From Desulforamulus ruminis DSM 2154 (GTDB lineage Bacteria > Bacillota > Desulfotomaculia > Desulfotomaculales > Desulfotomaculaceae): 64,000 nt of DNA. How positions within the stretch are numbered: the stretch's first letter is position 1; every line of letters starts with the position of its first letter. Below the pieces are notes generated by a model, which saw only the letters and a list, made by a program, of their open reading frames with translations, was not told where the DNA came from and ran no database searches. Below are positions 25,721 through 34,600 of the stretch, one piece after another. The position numbers were made by a program, and so were the translations under genes. The DNA is taken from positions 3,794,120-3,858,119 of the forward strand of contig NC_015589.1 in assembly GCF_000215085.1 (NCBI RefSeq), in the 5' to 3' direction.

Positions 25721-26638
25721 CTATATACCCCATATTTCAATAGTTAACCTACCCTTATCCCATTTAGTGATAATTTTAATCAACTCATTCTTATTATTTT
25801 TGAACTTATAGTCTAAATTGGGCCAAGCAACAGCAGTGTCTTCCCCCGGGTTTGCATAACGCACGGCAGCAGTATGGCCATGCTGTTCAAGTACATGGAG
25901 TTTTGCATTTATTACCACATAATTAAGAAGTGTTGATGTACGGCAGATCCCTCCTCCAATATCAGGTACGCTGATAGTACCTTCCTCAGTAGCCATATAT
26001 GAACTGGATGGAACAAACCCCCGGTTTTCAGTTCTCGGACCAACGGTTTCATTAAAGGAAAAAGTATTACCCTGGGGAACAATCCTATGATTTATATATT
26101 GAGCTGCTACTTTTGCATTGACAGTACCCGGGTCACCCTCCTTCATGACCATTGATCCTTTGCTAATGATCCTCCAATGCCTGTTATGGATATCCACATT
26201 GACTTCTGAAGTTGATTTAAACCACCCTTGGCCTGTAAGCGATGCTGACGGTGTTGGCTGGGCCAATGCATTAGCAGTGGTAAAGCTTTTAGGGAATCCT
26301 ACAGCAAGAATCAGCATCATACAGGCCATTAATCCCCAGTTATTTTCAATTTCATTAACACGGAAGTAGAGGAGAGGAATTAACAAAAAAACATTCATTC
26401 CAATAAATACCCCTGAAAGTAATGTGAGCTGATTGTAAAACAATAAAAATACGGCTAAAGATAGAAGAGCGTTTAGAGTAAAAACAACTATAAACTTACT
26501 TCCCTTGTCAATTAGAAACAAGCTAATTAAATGTAGCAAAGCTCCCCAGGGATACCAAACCTTCCACCAGGCCACCTCGCTGATATTATAAGTAAATCCT
26601 GCCAACATTAAGGAGGATATAATATAAAGATAATAAAT
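25721..26638 (-). CDS. Membrane-anchored VanW-domain protein, probable ATT start
   Basis: A 305-aa protein. An N-terminal half of about five hydrophobic helices (residues 1-125) is followed by an external VanW domain (about 165-285; GNTFSFNETVGPRTENRGFV, DIGGGICRTSTLLNYVVI, VLEQHGHTAAVRYANPGEDTAV). VanW domains occur in cell-envelope proteins but lack a proven reaction. The first ATG (26606-26608) has no ribosome-binding site. AGGAGG lies 8 nt before the in-frame ATT at 26636-26638, which adds MYYLYIISSL and completes the first helix. I use that start, with doubt. Confidence 0.75.
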   Translation of the reverse strand: MYYLYIISSLMLAGFTYNISEVAWWKVWYPWGALLHLISLFLIDKGSKFIVVFTLNALLSLAVFLLFYNQLTLLSGVFIGMNVFLLIPLLYFRVNEIENNWGLMACMMLILAVGFPKSFTTANALAQPTPSASLTGQGWFKSTSEVNVDIHNRHWRIISKGSMVMKEGDPGTVNAKVAAQYINHRIVPQGNTFSFNETVGPRTENRGFVPSSSYMATEEGTISVPDIGGGICRTSTLLNYVVINAKLHVLEQHGHTAAVRYANPGEDTAVAWPNLDYKFKNNKNELIKIITKWDKGRLTIEIWGI

Positions 26639-26680
26639 GCGGCATCCCTCCTAAAAAAGAAAACCCCTAAATATAGAGGT

Positions 26681-28336
26681 TTATTTAGTAATGGTCAAAT
26701 CAAGTACTTCATATATATTTCCACGCACATTTATAAAAGGATTTACCGATAAATGCTTTTGTTTTACTCCCTTCTGTGCGGTTAAAGTTATTCCGATGCT
26801 GGAGGGATTTACTGCATCCACGGGAACAATATATGATCCCCACCAGACATTGATATCATCCGTTATTGATTGTCTATTTGTTAACACGACGTTAGCGCCT
26901 GTTGTAAAGTCCGCCCATACCGTTTCTGCATTTCCTTCCGTTATTACTTCAAAAACAACATCCGCTCCGGCCTTTGCTTCTACCGGAAAGATATTTGTAG
27001 GTAATGTTTGTCCTATTTTGTTTTTAGCAATCGCAGTTACTTTTAAATCCCGTATATTTAAAGTGGTTGCCTCTAATTTTAAGTACAAGATTCTTGGCGT
27101 AACATTATCATCCATTGTGTTTAAAATGGCTTTTACAACATAGTCTTTTCCCACAGGAACCGTACACCATAGACCAGGTGCTACTTCAGTGAAATTGATT
27201 CCTCCATTGCTTGATACCCAATAGGAGATGGATGTATTTGCAGGAATATCTTCTGTTACTGTTAATTTAACTTCTTCAAAATCACTATCAGTAGAAAATA
27301 TTTTAGACCAATATTCTTTCGGTGCCATGTACCCACCCATCAGTTGCAGCCCTGTTTTCTCCATACGGCTATCACGAACCATTTTTCCTTGGGCATCATC
27401 ATAACGCCAATATTGGACCTCTCCGGATGAAGTTACGATTGCTTGATCATAGCTATCCGGTTTCAAAGAGATGGCAAAGGCTTCGGAAACAGTTCCAATA
27501 CTGTAGGCCGATACACTTTTTCCTCCCCCGGTATCATTATCAAAATAAAGCTGTGCATTTGATTTACTGTTTATTGCATGGGTGGACTGATCTGAACTAA
27601 GACTTAAAATCTCGGATAGTCCTGTAATTTTTTTTGCAGTGTCCTCTACGTAATTACCAGTAAAATCATCATACATTAAATAATAAATAGTATCTTTGGT
27701 GGCCACCCGAAGATCTGCGGTACCTTTAACAATAGATACTGCAACAGGGTCTTGGATGGTGGTATTTTGTGTTAATTCGTTGACTAAAGCCCCGGACCGG
27801 GCATTATAAATTTTTAATTGTGCGCTGCCTTCATCATCTTTTATTAATACGGCCGCTTTATCAGAACCCTCCCAGGCATCCACCGACACCACCGCCCCTA
27901 TGCCCGAGGCCTTTAAGGCAGGCTCATCAGCCATAGCAGAGCCGTTGAATTTAGCGTATTGTACTCCGTCCTGGCGAATAGCCCATATGTTTAGATTATC
28001 CTGTCTGATAGCTACCCCAATGGCATCTGTAATAAATGGGCAGGAAAAAATATTGTTCTGTTTTATGGAATCTGCAGAATCATCGCATTCGTACATTTGT
28101 ATACCGGTTTTTGTTACCACTGCATATCCATCACCATACTTATTCATCGCGATAGCATTTGGGGTGTTTATCATTGGTAGTTTAACGGAGGTATCGGAAA
28201 GATCAATAATTGCGGTCGTCTTTGTCATATCCACATGGGTGGTATTGATAAAGTCATCCTCAAATACGGTTAAGGCCCAGGCAGGGACTGGAAGTGATAA
28301 AAGAAAAATCATGATTAAGAGATACCGGTACACCAT
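26681..28336 (-). CDS. Secreted repeat protein, probable beta-propeller
   Basis: A 551-aa protein with a signal peptide ending VPAWA (about residue 22). The first 330 residues contain repeated short motifs of the kind GVAIRQDNLNIWAIRQDGVQYAKF and AVSIVKGTADLRVATKDTIYYLMY, suggesting propeller blades. Beta-sandwich segments follow (about 330-551; ISYWVSSNGGINFTEV). No catalytic motif was seen. Its style, with signal peptide, blades and beta-domains, resembles the module-bearing genes just downstream in coordinates (29-34.6 kb), so it may be a related surface protein outside the recombination region. ATG was chosen 6 nt after AGGAGG. Confidence 0.7.
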   Translation of the reverse strand: MVYRYLLIMIFLLSLPVPAWALTVFEDDFINTTHVDMTKTTAIIDLSDTSVKLPMINTPNAIAMNKYGDGYAVVTKTGIQMYECDDSADSIKQNNIFSCPFITDAIGVAIRQDNLNIWAIRQDGVQYAKFNGSAMADEPALKASGIGAVVSVDAWEGSDKAAVLIKDDEGSAQLKIYNARSGALVNELTQNTTIQDPVAVSIVKGTADLRVATKDTIYYLMYDDFTGNYVEDTAKKITGLSEILSLSSDQSTHAINSKSNAQLYFDNDTGGGKSVSAYSIGTVSEAFAISLKPDSYDQAIVTSSGEVQYWRYDDAQGKMVRDSRMEKTGLQLMGGYMAPKEYWSKIFSTDSDFEEVKLTVTEDIPANTSISYWVSSNGGINFTEVAPGLWCTVPVGKDYVVKAILNTMDDNVTPRILYLKLEATTLNIRDLKVTAIAKNKIGQTLPTNIFPVEAKAGADVVFEVITEGNAETVWADFTTGANVVLTNRQSITDDINVWWGSYIVPVDAVNPSSIGITLTAQKGVKQKHLSVNPFINVRGNIYEVLDLTITK

Positions 28337-28346
28337 CAACCCCCTC

Positions 28347-29102
28347 CTATTCTTTCGCGTTTTGAGCTATATCCAGTTTAATTATCTTCCATTCCCCCGC
28401 CAGATCTACCATATCTACAATTGCTTTAATGACTGCAGGTCTATACCCTTCTATTTGAACCGTATAAAGGGCATTGGCGACAAGATATTTCTCGCTTATC
28501 CCCAACGGGGTGATTTCCAATACCTTTGTTTTAGGCTGCATCTCAGGTACATGAGGATTAGACTTCTGAGAGAGCTCTAATATAGGACCTGCAAGATAAA
28601 GATAGTCCTTTTCCTTTTTTTCTGACATAGGCAATTCCAGGTAGGTTTTCAATTTCTCTCTCGCTGCAACCGGCATTGTACCGTTTTTTAGATTGTCGGG
28701 CTTTAGCTCTTTCTGAGATACTTTATAAATCAGCCAATGTTCACCTGTTTTTTGAAGACGGAACTCATAAGAGGATAAGTCATTAAACTTAGTGACACCG
28801 TAATTATTGGTTTTAATAACATCAGCTTTAATCACGGCAAAGGTATCGGTTTGAATCTCTGACGCTGTTTGAATGGAAATTACTTTTTGTGTGGTTTTCA
28901 CTCGTTCCATTCCAGTCTGCATCTCCTGTAAAGCCTCCCCTGAAAGCATTGGCACTACGGTGTCCCATTTTGCTTGGCTGGCAGCATCTATGTAGTTTTT
29001 TACAGCGTAGTCTGGACCATCGTCCGTAGGAATGATTTTTTGATTGCATCCGGAAAGAACTATACTGATTAACAAAGCAGCCGTTAGAAAGATTTTTTTC
29101 AT
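28347..29102 (-). CDS. Lipoprotein with NTF2-like repeats
   Basis: A 251-aa protein with a clear lipobox (LSGC, Cys19) after a hydrophobic signal. The rest looks like two NTF2-like alpha/beta domains (about 30-130, AVKNYIDAASQAKWDTVVPML; and 145-245). Similar lipoproteins and TcpC/VirB8-type proteins occur in Gram-positive transfer systems, but the family here is not certain. It is 10 bp upstream of the secreted repeat protein, so the two are probably made together. Confidence 0.7.
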   Translation of the reverse strand: MKKIFLTAALLISIVLSGCNQKIIPTDDGPDYAVKNYIDAASQAKWDTVVPMLSGEALQEMQTGMERVKTTQKVISIQTASEIQTDTFAVIKADVIKTNNYGVTKFNDLSSYEFRLQKTGEHWLIYKVSQKELKPDNLKNGTMPVAAREKLKTYLELPMSEKKEKDYLYLAGPILELSQKSNPHVPEMQPKTKVLEITPLGISEKYLVANALYTVQIEGYRPAVIKAIVDMVDLAGEWKIIKLDIAQNAKE

Positions 29103-29125
29103 TGGTTTCCCCCCTTAAAATAAAT

Positions 29126-29152
29126 CTACCCCAGTCTTTACGACTGGGGTAG
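29126..29152 (-). terminator. Terminator at the constant end of the shufflon
   Basis: CTACCCCAGTC (29126-29136) pairs with GACTGGGGTAG (29142-29152), just after the stop of the 29157-30758 gene. On the minus strand it is followed by ATTTATTTTAAGG. It insulates the shuffled gene from the lipoprotein operon. Confidence 0.85.
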
Positions 29153-29156
29153 AAAT

Positions 29157-30758
29157 TTAAAACTTCCTGATTACAATGGTTTTACTCCCAACGTTGCCGG
29201 CAGCATCCTGAACACTTACAGTGATTGAATTATTTCCGGAGCTATATACCGGTAAAGTTATTCGTCCGTCATCGGGTAATGTACTATAGGAACCACCATT
29301 GATGCTATAAGTGTACGGTCCGGGGCGGTTATCCGTAACCGTTACAATGGCTTGAATACTGCTTCCGGATGTCGCTCTGGCTCCTGAAACCGTTTGTATC
29401 TCTACCGTTGGTGGCATGGTATCACTGTTTTGGATATTGGTTACGGACACCTGAAGGTTATTTAGTTTCGTTTCAAGGGAGGGAAGCTGCGTGTTACGAA
29501 TATATGTTGCATCCTGAGAGGCCTGATTAGCCTTGTCATAACTTTGGTGCGCCCAACTGGCCGCTGAGGTCCCTGCATCCACTGTCTGATTGACGGCGGT
29601 CTGCGCCCTGGAGGCTGCGGTGTCCGCTGAGGCCTTAGCACCTTGGGCGGCCGTTACAGCCGCCCCGGTATTCGCAGCCGCGGCATCAGCACTGACTTTA
29701 GCTGCATCAGCAGACTTTTTAGCAGCTTCAATTAGTTTGGATGAAAACCCATCCGTATCTGTGAGCCATGCTCCTTCTATATAAGCAGCCGCCTGTTTCC
29801 CGTTTATGGCCCAGACTATACCGGAACTATCAACCGTAAAATCGGATATTCCAAATGGTGCTGGCATAGTTATTTTCCAAATGCCTTCATCATAATATGC
29901 TAGTTTAGTACCATCAGTATTTGAAATACCCCAAATTTTGCCGCCGGGTCCAAGTTCGATGTTTGCATAAGTTTTTACAGGATTAGCAGAACGGTCATCC
30001 TTTGAAAAGTTCTTTATGGTCCAGACTCCGTTTTTATAAAGAGCCCACCCATATCCATAACTATAATCTGCAAATGCCATGATCGAACCATCTTCCGTTG
30101 TTGTAAGCCCCCCTATCATATTTCCATTTGGGAAAGGAGGATCACAACGAACCCAACTAGAGCCATTCCAATAGGCTACCTTATTATAGTCTCCTTGACC
30201 ACTTCCGCAAACCCAAGGTCTACCATCATGGTCTATGGTTAAACATGGTCCAGACAAATAAAATGGGGCTTTTACAGGCAGATTTGTAAATCCTTCACCG
30301 TTAAAATATGCTACCGTTGGAGTATTTTTAACATCTCTGCTGGGATACCCCCATGTCCATACGGTACCATCATTAGCTTTTACAAAATAACGATAACCAT
30401 AGTCACTTACAGTTTTCCCTCCCGCAGTCATTTGGAAGTATCCCGTAGAATATTCATTATCGTTGGTCCTCACACCTGAAAACCAAAGCCGCCCCATATC
30501 GTCAATAAATATATCAAATTTATTTTCATATGCTGAACCATAGGGACCCGATAGGCTTGTATTTCCGGAAACCCAACTGGAGCCATTCCAGTAATAATTT
30601 GGGTTTCCGGTTTCTCTAATCGCCCAAATGATTCCATCTTTTGAGGTAACTTTTAACATTTCATTTGGTATCGTTCCAAAGGAAGTCGCAAAGGCTACTC
30701 CCGGCAAAAGGCCAGCTATTAGGAGGACAATTAACATATTTATTAATCTCTTCTTCAT
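29157..30758 (-). CDS. Shuffled surface protein, full-length form (module A + constant C-terminus)
   Basis: A 533-aa secreted protein. The signal peptide (MKKRLINMLIVLLIAGLLPGV..AFA) is followed by a propeller-like part with WNGSSWV-type repeats (about 25-345). An Ala-rich coiled coil follows (about 345-435; AAKKSADAAKVSADAA), ending DATYIR at the recombination core. After the core come a short coiled coil (NTQLPSLETKLNNLQVSV) and an Ig-like domain (about 460-533; VEIQTVSGARATSGSS, NSITVSVQDAAGNVGSK). Only this gene carries the last about 110 residues. Coding sequence before the core is 70 bp identical to module B, and homology stops exactly after ATATATTCGTA. It probably acts outside the cell, perhaps on the neighbouring pilus. 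Confidence 0.8.
   Translation of the reverse strand: MKKRLINMLIVLLIAGLLPGVAFATSFGTIPNEMLKVTSKDGIIWAIRETGNPNYYWNGSSWVSGNTSLSGPYGSAYENKFDIFIDDMGRLWFSGVRTNDNEYSTGYFQMTAGGKTVSDYGYRYFVKANDGTVWTWGYPSRDVKNTPTVAYFNGEGFTNLPVKAPFYLSGPCLTIDHDGRPWVCGSGQGDYNKVAYWNGSSWVRCDPPFPNGNMIGGLTTTEDGSIMAFADYSYGYGWALYKNGVWTIKNFSKDDRSANPVKTYANIELGPGGKIWGISNTDGTKLAYYDEGIWKITMPAPFGISDFTVDSSGIVWAINGKQAAAYIEGAWLTDTDGFSSKLIEAAKKSADAAKVSADAAAANTGAAVTAAQGAKASADTAASRAQTAVNQTVDAGTSAASWAHQSYDKANQASQDATYIRNTQLPSLETKLNNLQVSVTNIQNSDTMPPTVEIQTVSGARATSGSSIQAIVTVTDNRPGPYTYSINGGSYSTLPDDGRITLPVYSSGNNSITVSVQDAAGNVGSKTIVIRKF
29495..29505 (-). repeat. Recombination core site A
   Basis: ATATATTCGTA read on minus, codons TAT-ATT-CGT (Tyr-Ile-Arg). 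Next bases are ACACGCAG, leading into the constant C-terminus. It is inverted relative to site B (31986) and D (34535) and direct relative to C (32244). Confidence 0.85.
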
Positions 30759-30972
30759 TGATTACACCTACTTTCCTTAATTTGATTATTTCCTCTTCTA
30801 AATCAATGATTAAAGGTCCATAATCATCACATCCTTTATAAATTCAAAACCCCTCTCGCTATGAACAGTGAGAGGGGTTTTTATTATAAAAATAAAAATG
30901 AAAGGTTGTGATAACAATGTTGTATTAATTTTAATCAGGTTTTTTAAAACAAATAAAGAAGGAGGCTATATT
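30759..30972. promoter_or_regulatory. Centre of invertible segment 1: divergent leaders
   Basis: 214 bp between the divergent start codons of modules A and B. It holds a hairpin AAAACCCCTCTC (30846-30857) / GAGAGGGGTTTT (30870-30881). A near copy lies between modules C and D. Towards module A, on minus, the motif AAAGGATGTGATGATTATGG occurs. The same motif in altered form precedes D (AAAGGATGTGGTAGG). No clear sigma-A promoter was found. The hairpin could terminate transcription entering from outside, leaving each module dependent on its own leader. Confidence 0.6.
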
Positions 30973-32004
30973 TTGAAGAATCAAAAGTTAAATATCAAAA
31001 TATTTCAATTGATACTTATGTGCTTTATCTTTATAGCTTTTTTAAAATGTAATGTCTCTGAGGCAGCATTAAGCTATAAAACAGATAACCAAACAGGAAA
31101 TATGGGACTATTTTATAGTTCAGAGTCATCTACTTATAGTGGTAATGTTATTGGCATAGGAAGTACCAATGGGGTGCTTTCAATTAGAGAAATAACCTTC
31201 AGGGTAAAACGAGTAGGTAGTTACTCCAGTTCAGTATTTTCGATGTATGCAGTTCGGGAAGCAGGCAGTAACTCAAGTAGACCATATTCTCCACGACCAA
31301 CGGATGATGTTAATTATCAGGTATTACAGACATCCTTTTCTGATACAGCATGGCATCAATATACTGTGACGGTTCCGGATAATGGATATGACCAGATAGT
31401 GCTGTTAGATGACGAAAAATACTATAGTAACAGTACCCGGTTTCAAGTTGAAATACAAAATGTAAAATACTATGACTATAGTAATACTTATACGGTAACT
31501 GCTAACTACAATATGGATACAAAAAAAATTGATTTTTATTTGGTTTCCAATGAAAATTTACCTTCTTTAGATATTTATATTAGTGGCCAAAGCAGCAAAT
31601 ATATTGAACGTACTTTTACTGCGGGTACCACTTTAATTTATAGTGACGCAAGTATAACCACGGATAAATATTACAACTATACAACAAGGTACGGCTTTGA
31701 AGCAATGACATGGTGGGGGACATGGCTATACGCAGGGACTAATCCCGGACCGTCCTTTACAATTTACACTTATTCTGATGCCTACTATGCGAAAGAGGCT
31801 GCGGAAGAAGCAAGAGATGCAGCCAACTCAGCCGTTACAGCCGCCCAGGGAGCCAAAGCCTCAGCCGATGCCGCAGCCTCCAGGGCACAGACCGCCGTTA
31901 ATCAGACGATTGATGCCGGAACCTCGGCGGCCAGTTGGGCGCACCAAAGTTATGACAAGGCTAATCAGGCCTCTCAGGATGCAACATATATTCGTATTCC
32001 GTAG
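30973..32004 (+). CDS. Shufflon module B: secreted beta-rich protein
   Basis: A 343-aa product starting at TTG 30973-30975, 7 nt after GAAGGAGG. The signal peptide ends about NVSEA. A beta-rich Tyr/Ser-rich body follows (about 35-270; TYSGNVIGIGSTNG, YNMDTKKIDFYLVS), then an Ala-rich coiled coil (AAEEARDAANSAVTAAQ) nearly identical to that of module A. The frame crosses the core as YIR and stops two codons later (Ile-Pro-stop). The passenger part is unrelated to the propellers of A and D. Inversion between sites A and B would join it in frame to the constant C-terminus. Confidence 0.75.
   Translation: MKNQKLNIKIFQLILMCFIFIAFLKCNVSEAALSYKTDNQTGNMGLFYSSESSTYSGNVIGIGSTNGVLSIREITFRVKRVGSYSSSVFSMYAVREAGSNSSRPYSPRPTDDVNYQVLQTSFSDTAWHQYTVTVPDNGYDQIVLLDDEKYYSNSTRFQVEIQNVKYYDYSNTYTVTANYNMDTKKIDFYLVSNENLPSLDIYISGQSSKYIERTFTAGTTLIYSDASITTDKYYNYTTRYGFEAMTWWGTWLYAGTNPGPSFTIYTYSDAYYAKEAAEEARDAANSAVTAAQGAKASADAAASRAQTAVNQTIDAGTSAASWAHQSYDKANQASQDATYIRIP
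31986..31996 (+). repeat. Recombination core site B
   Basis: ATATATTCGTA on plus, codons TAT-ATT-CGT, then TTCCGTAGTAAT, so translation stops after Ile-Pro. The 12 bases after the core are the same as at site C in inverted orientation. The 70 bp before the core equal those before site A. Confidence 0.85.
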
Positions 32005-32235
32005 TAATATAGCCATATTTAAGCCTTTATAGGGCGATTTATCTCCTAATAAATAACATATTAATGAAAAATTTTTTAAATCTGTTATTATAAGTAATTA
32101 ATTTTTGTGATAGAAAATAAATTTTGTCTTAAATTGATTTTAGAATGGAATAGCTGATAATAGAAAAATCCTTATATTACAAGGGCTCTGGCTTGTTCTT
32201 TAATTTTTTAAAGGCTTGTTTTATAACGCAAATTA
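32005..32235. other. AT-rich spacer between the two invertible segments
   Basis: 231 bp, very AT-rich, with no credible gene. It is flanked by cores B and C in inverted orientation, so it could invert by itself without changing any protein. Confidence 0.6.
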
Positions 32236-33075
32236 CTACGGAATACGAATATATCCTGCCAGGTTCCCTACACTTTCGGAGGCCCCACCGTAGGTACCGG
32301 TGTACCAGGAATACCCTGCTGCTTTATCAGCACTTATTTTGGCCTGCTCGGCGTAGGTGATAGATAAATCCGGTAATGTAGTTACTGAGTATTCTTGAGA
32401 GAAATATTGTCTTCCACTTTTTGCATTGATTCTGATTCTATAGTAGTAGTTTGTATTGGCTGATAAACCAACATCAGAAAATAAGTTTAGGTTTTGTGTT
32501 GTAACTAAATCGACAAAAGAGGAGCTGCTTGTTCTTCTTTGAATGGTATAACTAGTATCCTGGGGGTTGTCCATGGTATCTATTTTAAGCGTCACCGTGT
32601 CAACTCCAACTGTTAGAGGAAGAATTCCACCTCCACCTGCTTTGGGTATAGCCGGATCGGTGTACATCTCAAAATATTGTATTTCCGAATGATCAACGCT
32701 TCTACTCTGAGTCGGTGTTATTACACTCCAGGCTCTTATATATAGTTGATATCGAGTATCAGGTATTAAACCGCCAAATGTTCCAATAGTGCAGGTTTTT
32801 TCTCCAACGGTTTTTAACTCATCGACTTTAAAAGTGGTTGTGGCTGTATCGGGGAATTTATAAGTAGCGTCTAGCCCAAAATTACTCTTTACCCCTTTAA
32901 TAAGAATAGAGTTGGCTTCAGGAATATATACAACCTTTAATGTTACTGGATAATTTACATGGTTGCCAATCCACGTAAATTGGCCTGAGTCATACTGAGC
33001 AGCAAAAGCATTTTGAGTAAAGGTCATTGAAGTAACTATTAGGGTAATTAGAAAAATAAGCTTTTTATAAATCAT
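32236..33075 (-). CDS. Shufflon module C: secreted fibronectin-III-like protein
   Basis: A 279-aa product. ATG 33073-33075 follows AAAGGAGGTAAGGAAA; a longer frame reaches 33174 but gives no signal peptide. The signal peptide is MIYKKLIFLITLIVTSM..NAFA. Two beta-sandwich parts follow, the second FN3-like (about 160-250; DTSYTIQRRTSSSSFVDL, NYYYRIRINAKSG). A short helix and the tail YTGTYGGASESVGNLAGYIR at the core close the module, stopping after Ile-Pro. The tail resembles the end of module D. Confidence 0.75.
   Translation of the reverse strand: MIYKKLIFLITLIVTSMTFTQNAFAAQYDSGQFTWIGNHVNYPVTLKVVYIPEANSILIKGVKSNFGLDATYKFPDTATTTFKVDELKTVGEKTCTIGTFGGLIPDTRYQLYIRAWSVITPTQSRSVDHSEIQYFEMYTDPAIPKAGGGGILPLTVGVDTVTLKIDTMDNPQDTSYTIQRRTSSSSFVDLVTTQNLNLFSDVGLSANTNYYYRIRINAKSGRQYFSQEYSVTTLPDLSITYAEQAKISADKAAGYSWYTGTYGGASESVGNLAGYIRIP
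32244..32254 (-). repeat. Recombination core site C
   Basis: ATATATTCGTA on minus with codons TAT-ATT-CGT, then TTCCGTAGTAAT. It pairs with site D as the inverted flanks of segment 2. Confidence 0.85.
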
Positions 33076-33308
33076 TTTCCTTACCTCCTTTGAAAACCTT
33101 AATTTAATCCAATTTCCTAATCCGGATTTATTGTTCGCTATAACTGCATCATTATAGGCAAAACCTCCTTTCATTATGTTATATATAAATAAACCCTCTC
33201 GCTACACAGTGAGAGGGTTATTTATCAAATTTATTAAAGGATGTGGTAGGTATGGCCTTTTAGTTCGGATCGAAGCAAGGTAAATAATTATTGAAAGTAG
33301 GTGTATTC
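33076..33308. promoter_or_regulatory. Centre of invertible segment 2: divergent leaders
   Basis: 233 bp between modules C and D. The hairpin AACCCTCTC (33192-33200) / GAGAGGGTT (33211-33219), with the same GCTA..CAGT loop theme as segment 1, lies in the middle. On plus, AAAGGATGTGGTAGGTATGG precedes module D. On minus an AAAGGAGG with short frames precedes module C. The shared layout shows the two segments arose by duplication. Confidence 0.6.
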
Positions 33309-34568
33309 ATGAGAATAGTTATAAGGTGGTTTTTACTCATTTTGATACTGCAGACAATGGAACCTTCGGCTCATGCAGCTTCCTTTGGAACATTGCCAGG
33401 CAATAAATTCTCCCGAATAACTTCAAGTAATGGATTGATATGGATCACTAAGAATTTTGGAACAACGAACTACTATTGGAATGGTTCTGCTTGGATAGCC
33501 GGTAATTCCACCATATCTGGCACCTATCCCTATAATAAAACGCCAAACGATGCTGTTTATGATATTTTCATTGATAACCAAGGTCGTTTATGGTTTTCCG
33601 GTTTGTATGATTCTGATGATAATAGACATACAACGGGTTATTTCCAAATGAATTCAACAGGAAAAGTCATAAGTAACTTTGGCTATGAATATTTTTTCAA
33701 AGCGAAAGATGGTACTGTATGGACTTTTGGTTATCCAGAGGGAGATTATTATCGTTATCCAACCGTTGGGTATTTTACCGGTGAAGGATTTACGCATTTA
33801 CCAGTGTATGCTCCTTTTAATATACATTGTTTTACTGTAGATCATACTGGGAAACCCTGGATTGGAAGCGACAATAATGAGGTAGCCTATTGGAATGGCT
33901 CCAGTTGGGTTCGTTGTGATCCTCCTATCCCGGGGCGGTGTAATATATGGACTTTAGCTACCACGAGTGATGGTTCAATCATAGCAGTAGCCTCAGATGA
34001 TTACGCTTCTGGATGGGCTATTTATAAAAGTGGTACTTGGACCCTCATGGAAAGTGCATCTGATTCCTCTAGTGCAAGACCCATTAGTAGCTTAAAAGTA
34101 GAAAACGGTCCAGACGGTAAAATATGGGGAGTAACCACCGCGGGGGGATTATCCTATTATGAAGATGGAATATGGAAAAAAACAATTCCATCACCAATTG
34201 GAATAGCCGATTTTACAGTGGACAGTACTGGCATTGTATGGGTGGTAAGCGATACTAAAGTCGCTGCTTACATTGAAGGGGCTTGGTATACAGATACCGA
34301 TAGTTTTTCAGCCAAATTGATTGAGGCAGCCAAAAAAGCTGCCGATAAAGCAGCCTTAGAAGCGCAGGAAGCTAATGAAAGTGCTACGAGTGGTAAAAAC
34401 ATTCTCGAAAATGGATATAACAACAATGGTAAGTCTCTGAGCGCTACTTACGATAAGGCCAATAATGCCCAGAACAATTCCTGGTACACCGGGACCTACG
34501 GCGGAACAGCAGAATCCGTAGGTAACGTGGCCGGATATATTCGTATTCCGCAATATCATGGCTCATAA
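33309..34568 (+). CDS. Shufflon module D: secreted propeller protein
   Basis: A 419-aa product with start ATG 33309-33311, using the same AAAGTAGGTGTA ribosome-binding region as module A. The signal peptide ends about PSAHA. The body is a clear paralogue of module A (for example YYWNGSAWIAGN, VAYWNGSSWVRCDPPIPG, IADFTVDSTGIVWVV). The coiled coil differs (KAADKAALEAQEANESATSG), and the tail YTGTYGGTAESVGNVAGYIR matches module C. After the core the frame reads Ile-Pro-Gln-Tyr-His-Gly-Ser-stop. Inversion between sites A and D could place it on the constant C-terminus. Confidence 0.75.
   Translation: MRIVIRWFLLILILQTMEPSAHAASFGTLPGNKFSRITSSNGLIWITKNFGTTNYYWNGSAWIAGNSTISGTYPYNKTPNDAVYDIFIDNQGRLWFSGLYDSDDNRHTTGYFQMNSTGKVISNFGYEYFFKAKDGTVWTFGYPEGDYYRYPTVGYFTGEGFTHLPVYAPFNIHCFTVDHTGKPWIGSDNNEVAYWNGSSWVRCDPPIPGRCNIWTLATTSDGSIIAVASDDYASGWAIYKSGTWTLMESASDSSSARPISSLKVENGPDGKIWGVTTAGGLSYYEDGIWKKTIPSPIGIADFTVDSTGIVWVVSDTKVAAYIEGAWYTDTDSFSAKLIEAAKKAADKAALEAQEANESATSGKNILENGYNNNGKSLSATYDKANNAQNNSWYTGTYGGTAESVGNVAGYIRIPQYHGS
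34535..34545 (+). repeat. Recombination core site D
   Basis: ATATATTCGTA on plus, in frame as Tyr-Ile-Arg, followed by TTCCGCAATATC. It is the outermost core, 55 bp from the end of the recombinase gene. Confidence 0.85.
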
Positions 34569-34600
34569 TTAGGAAACGGGTTAAAACTTAACCCAAAACC

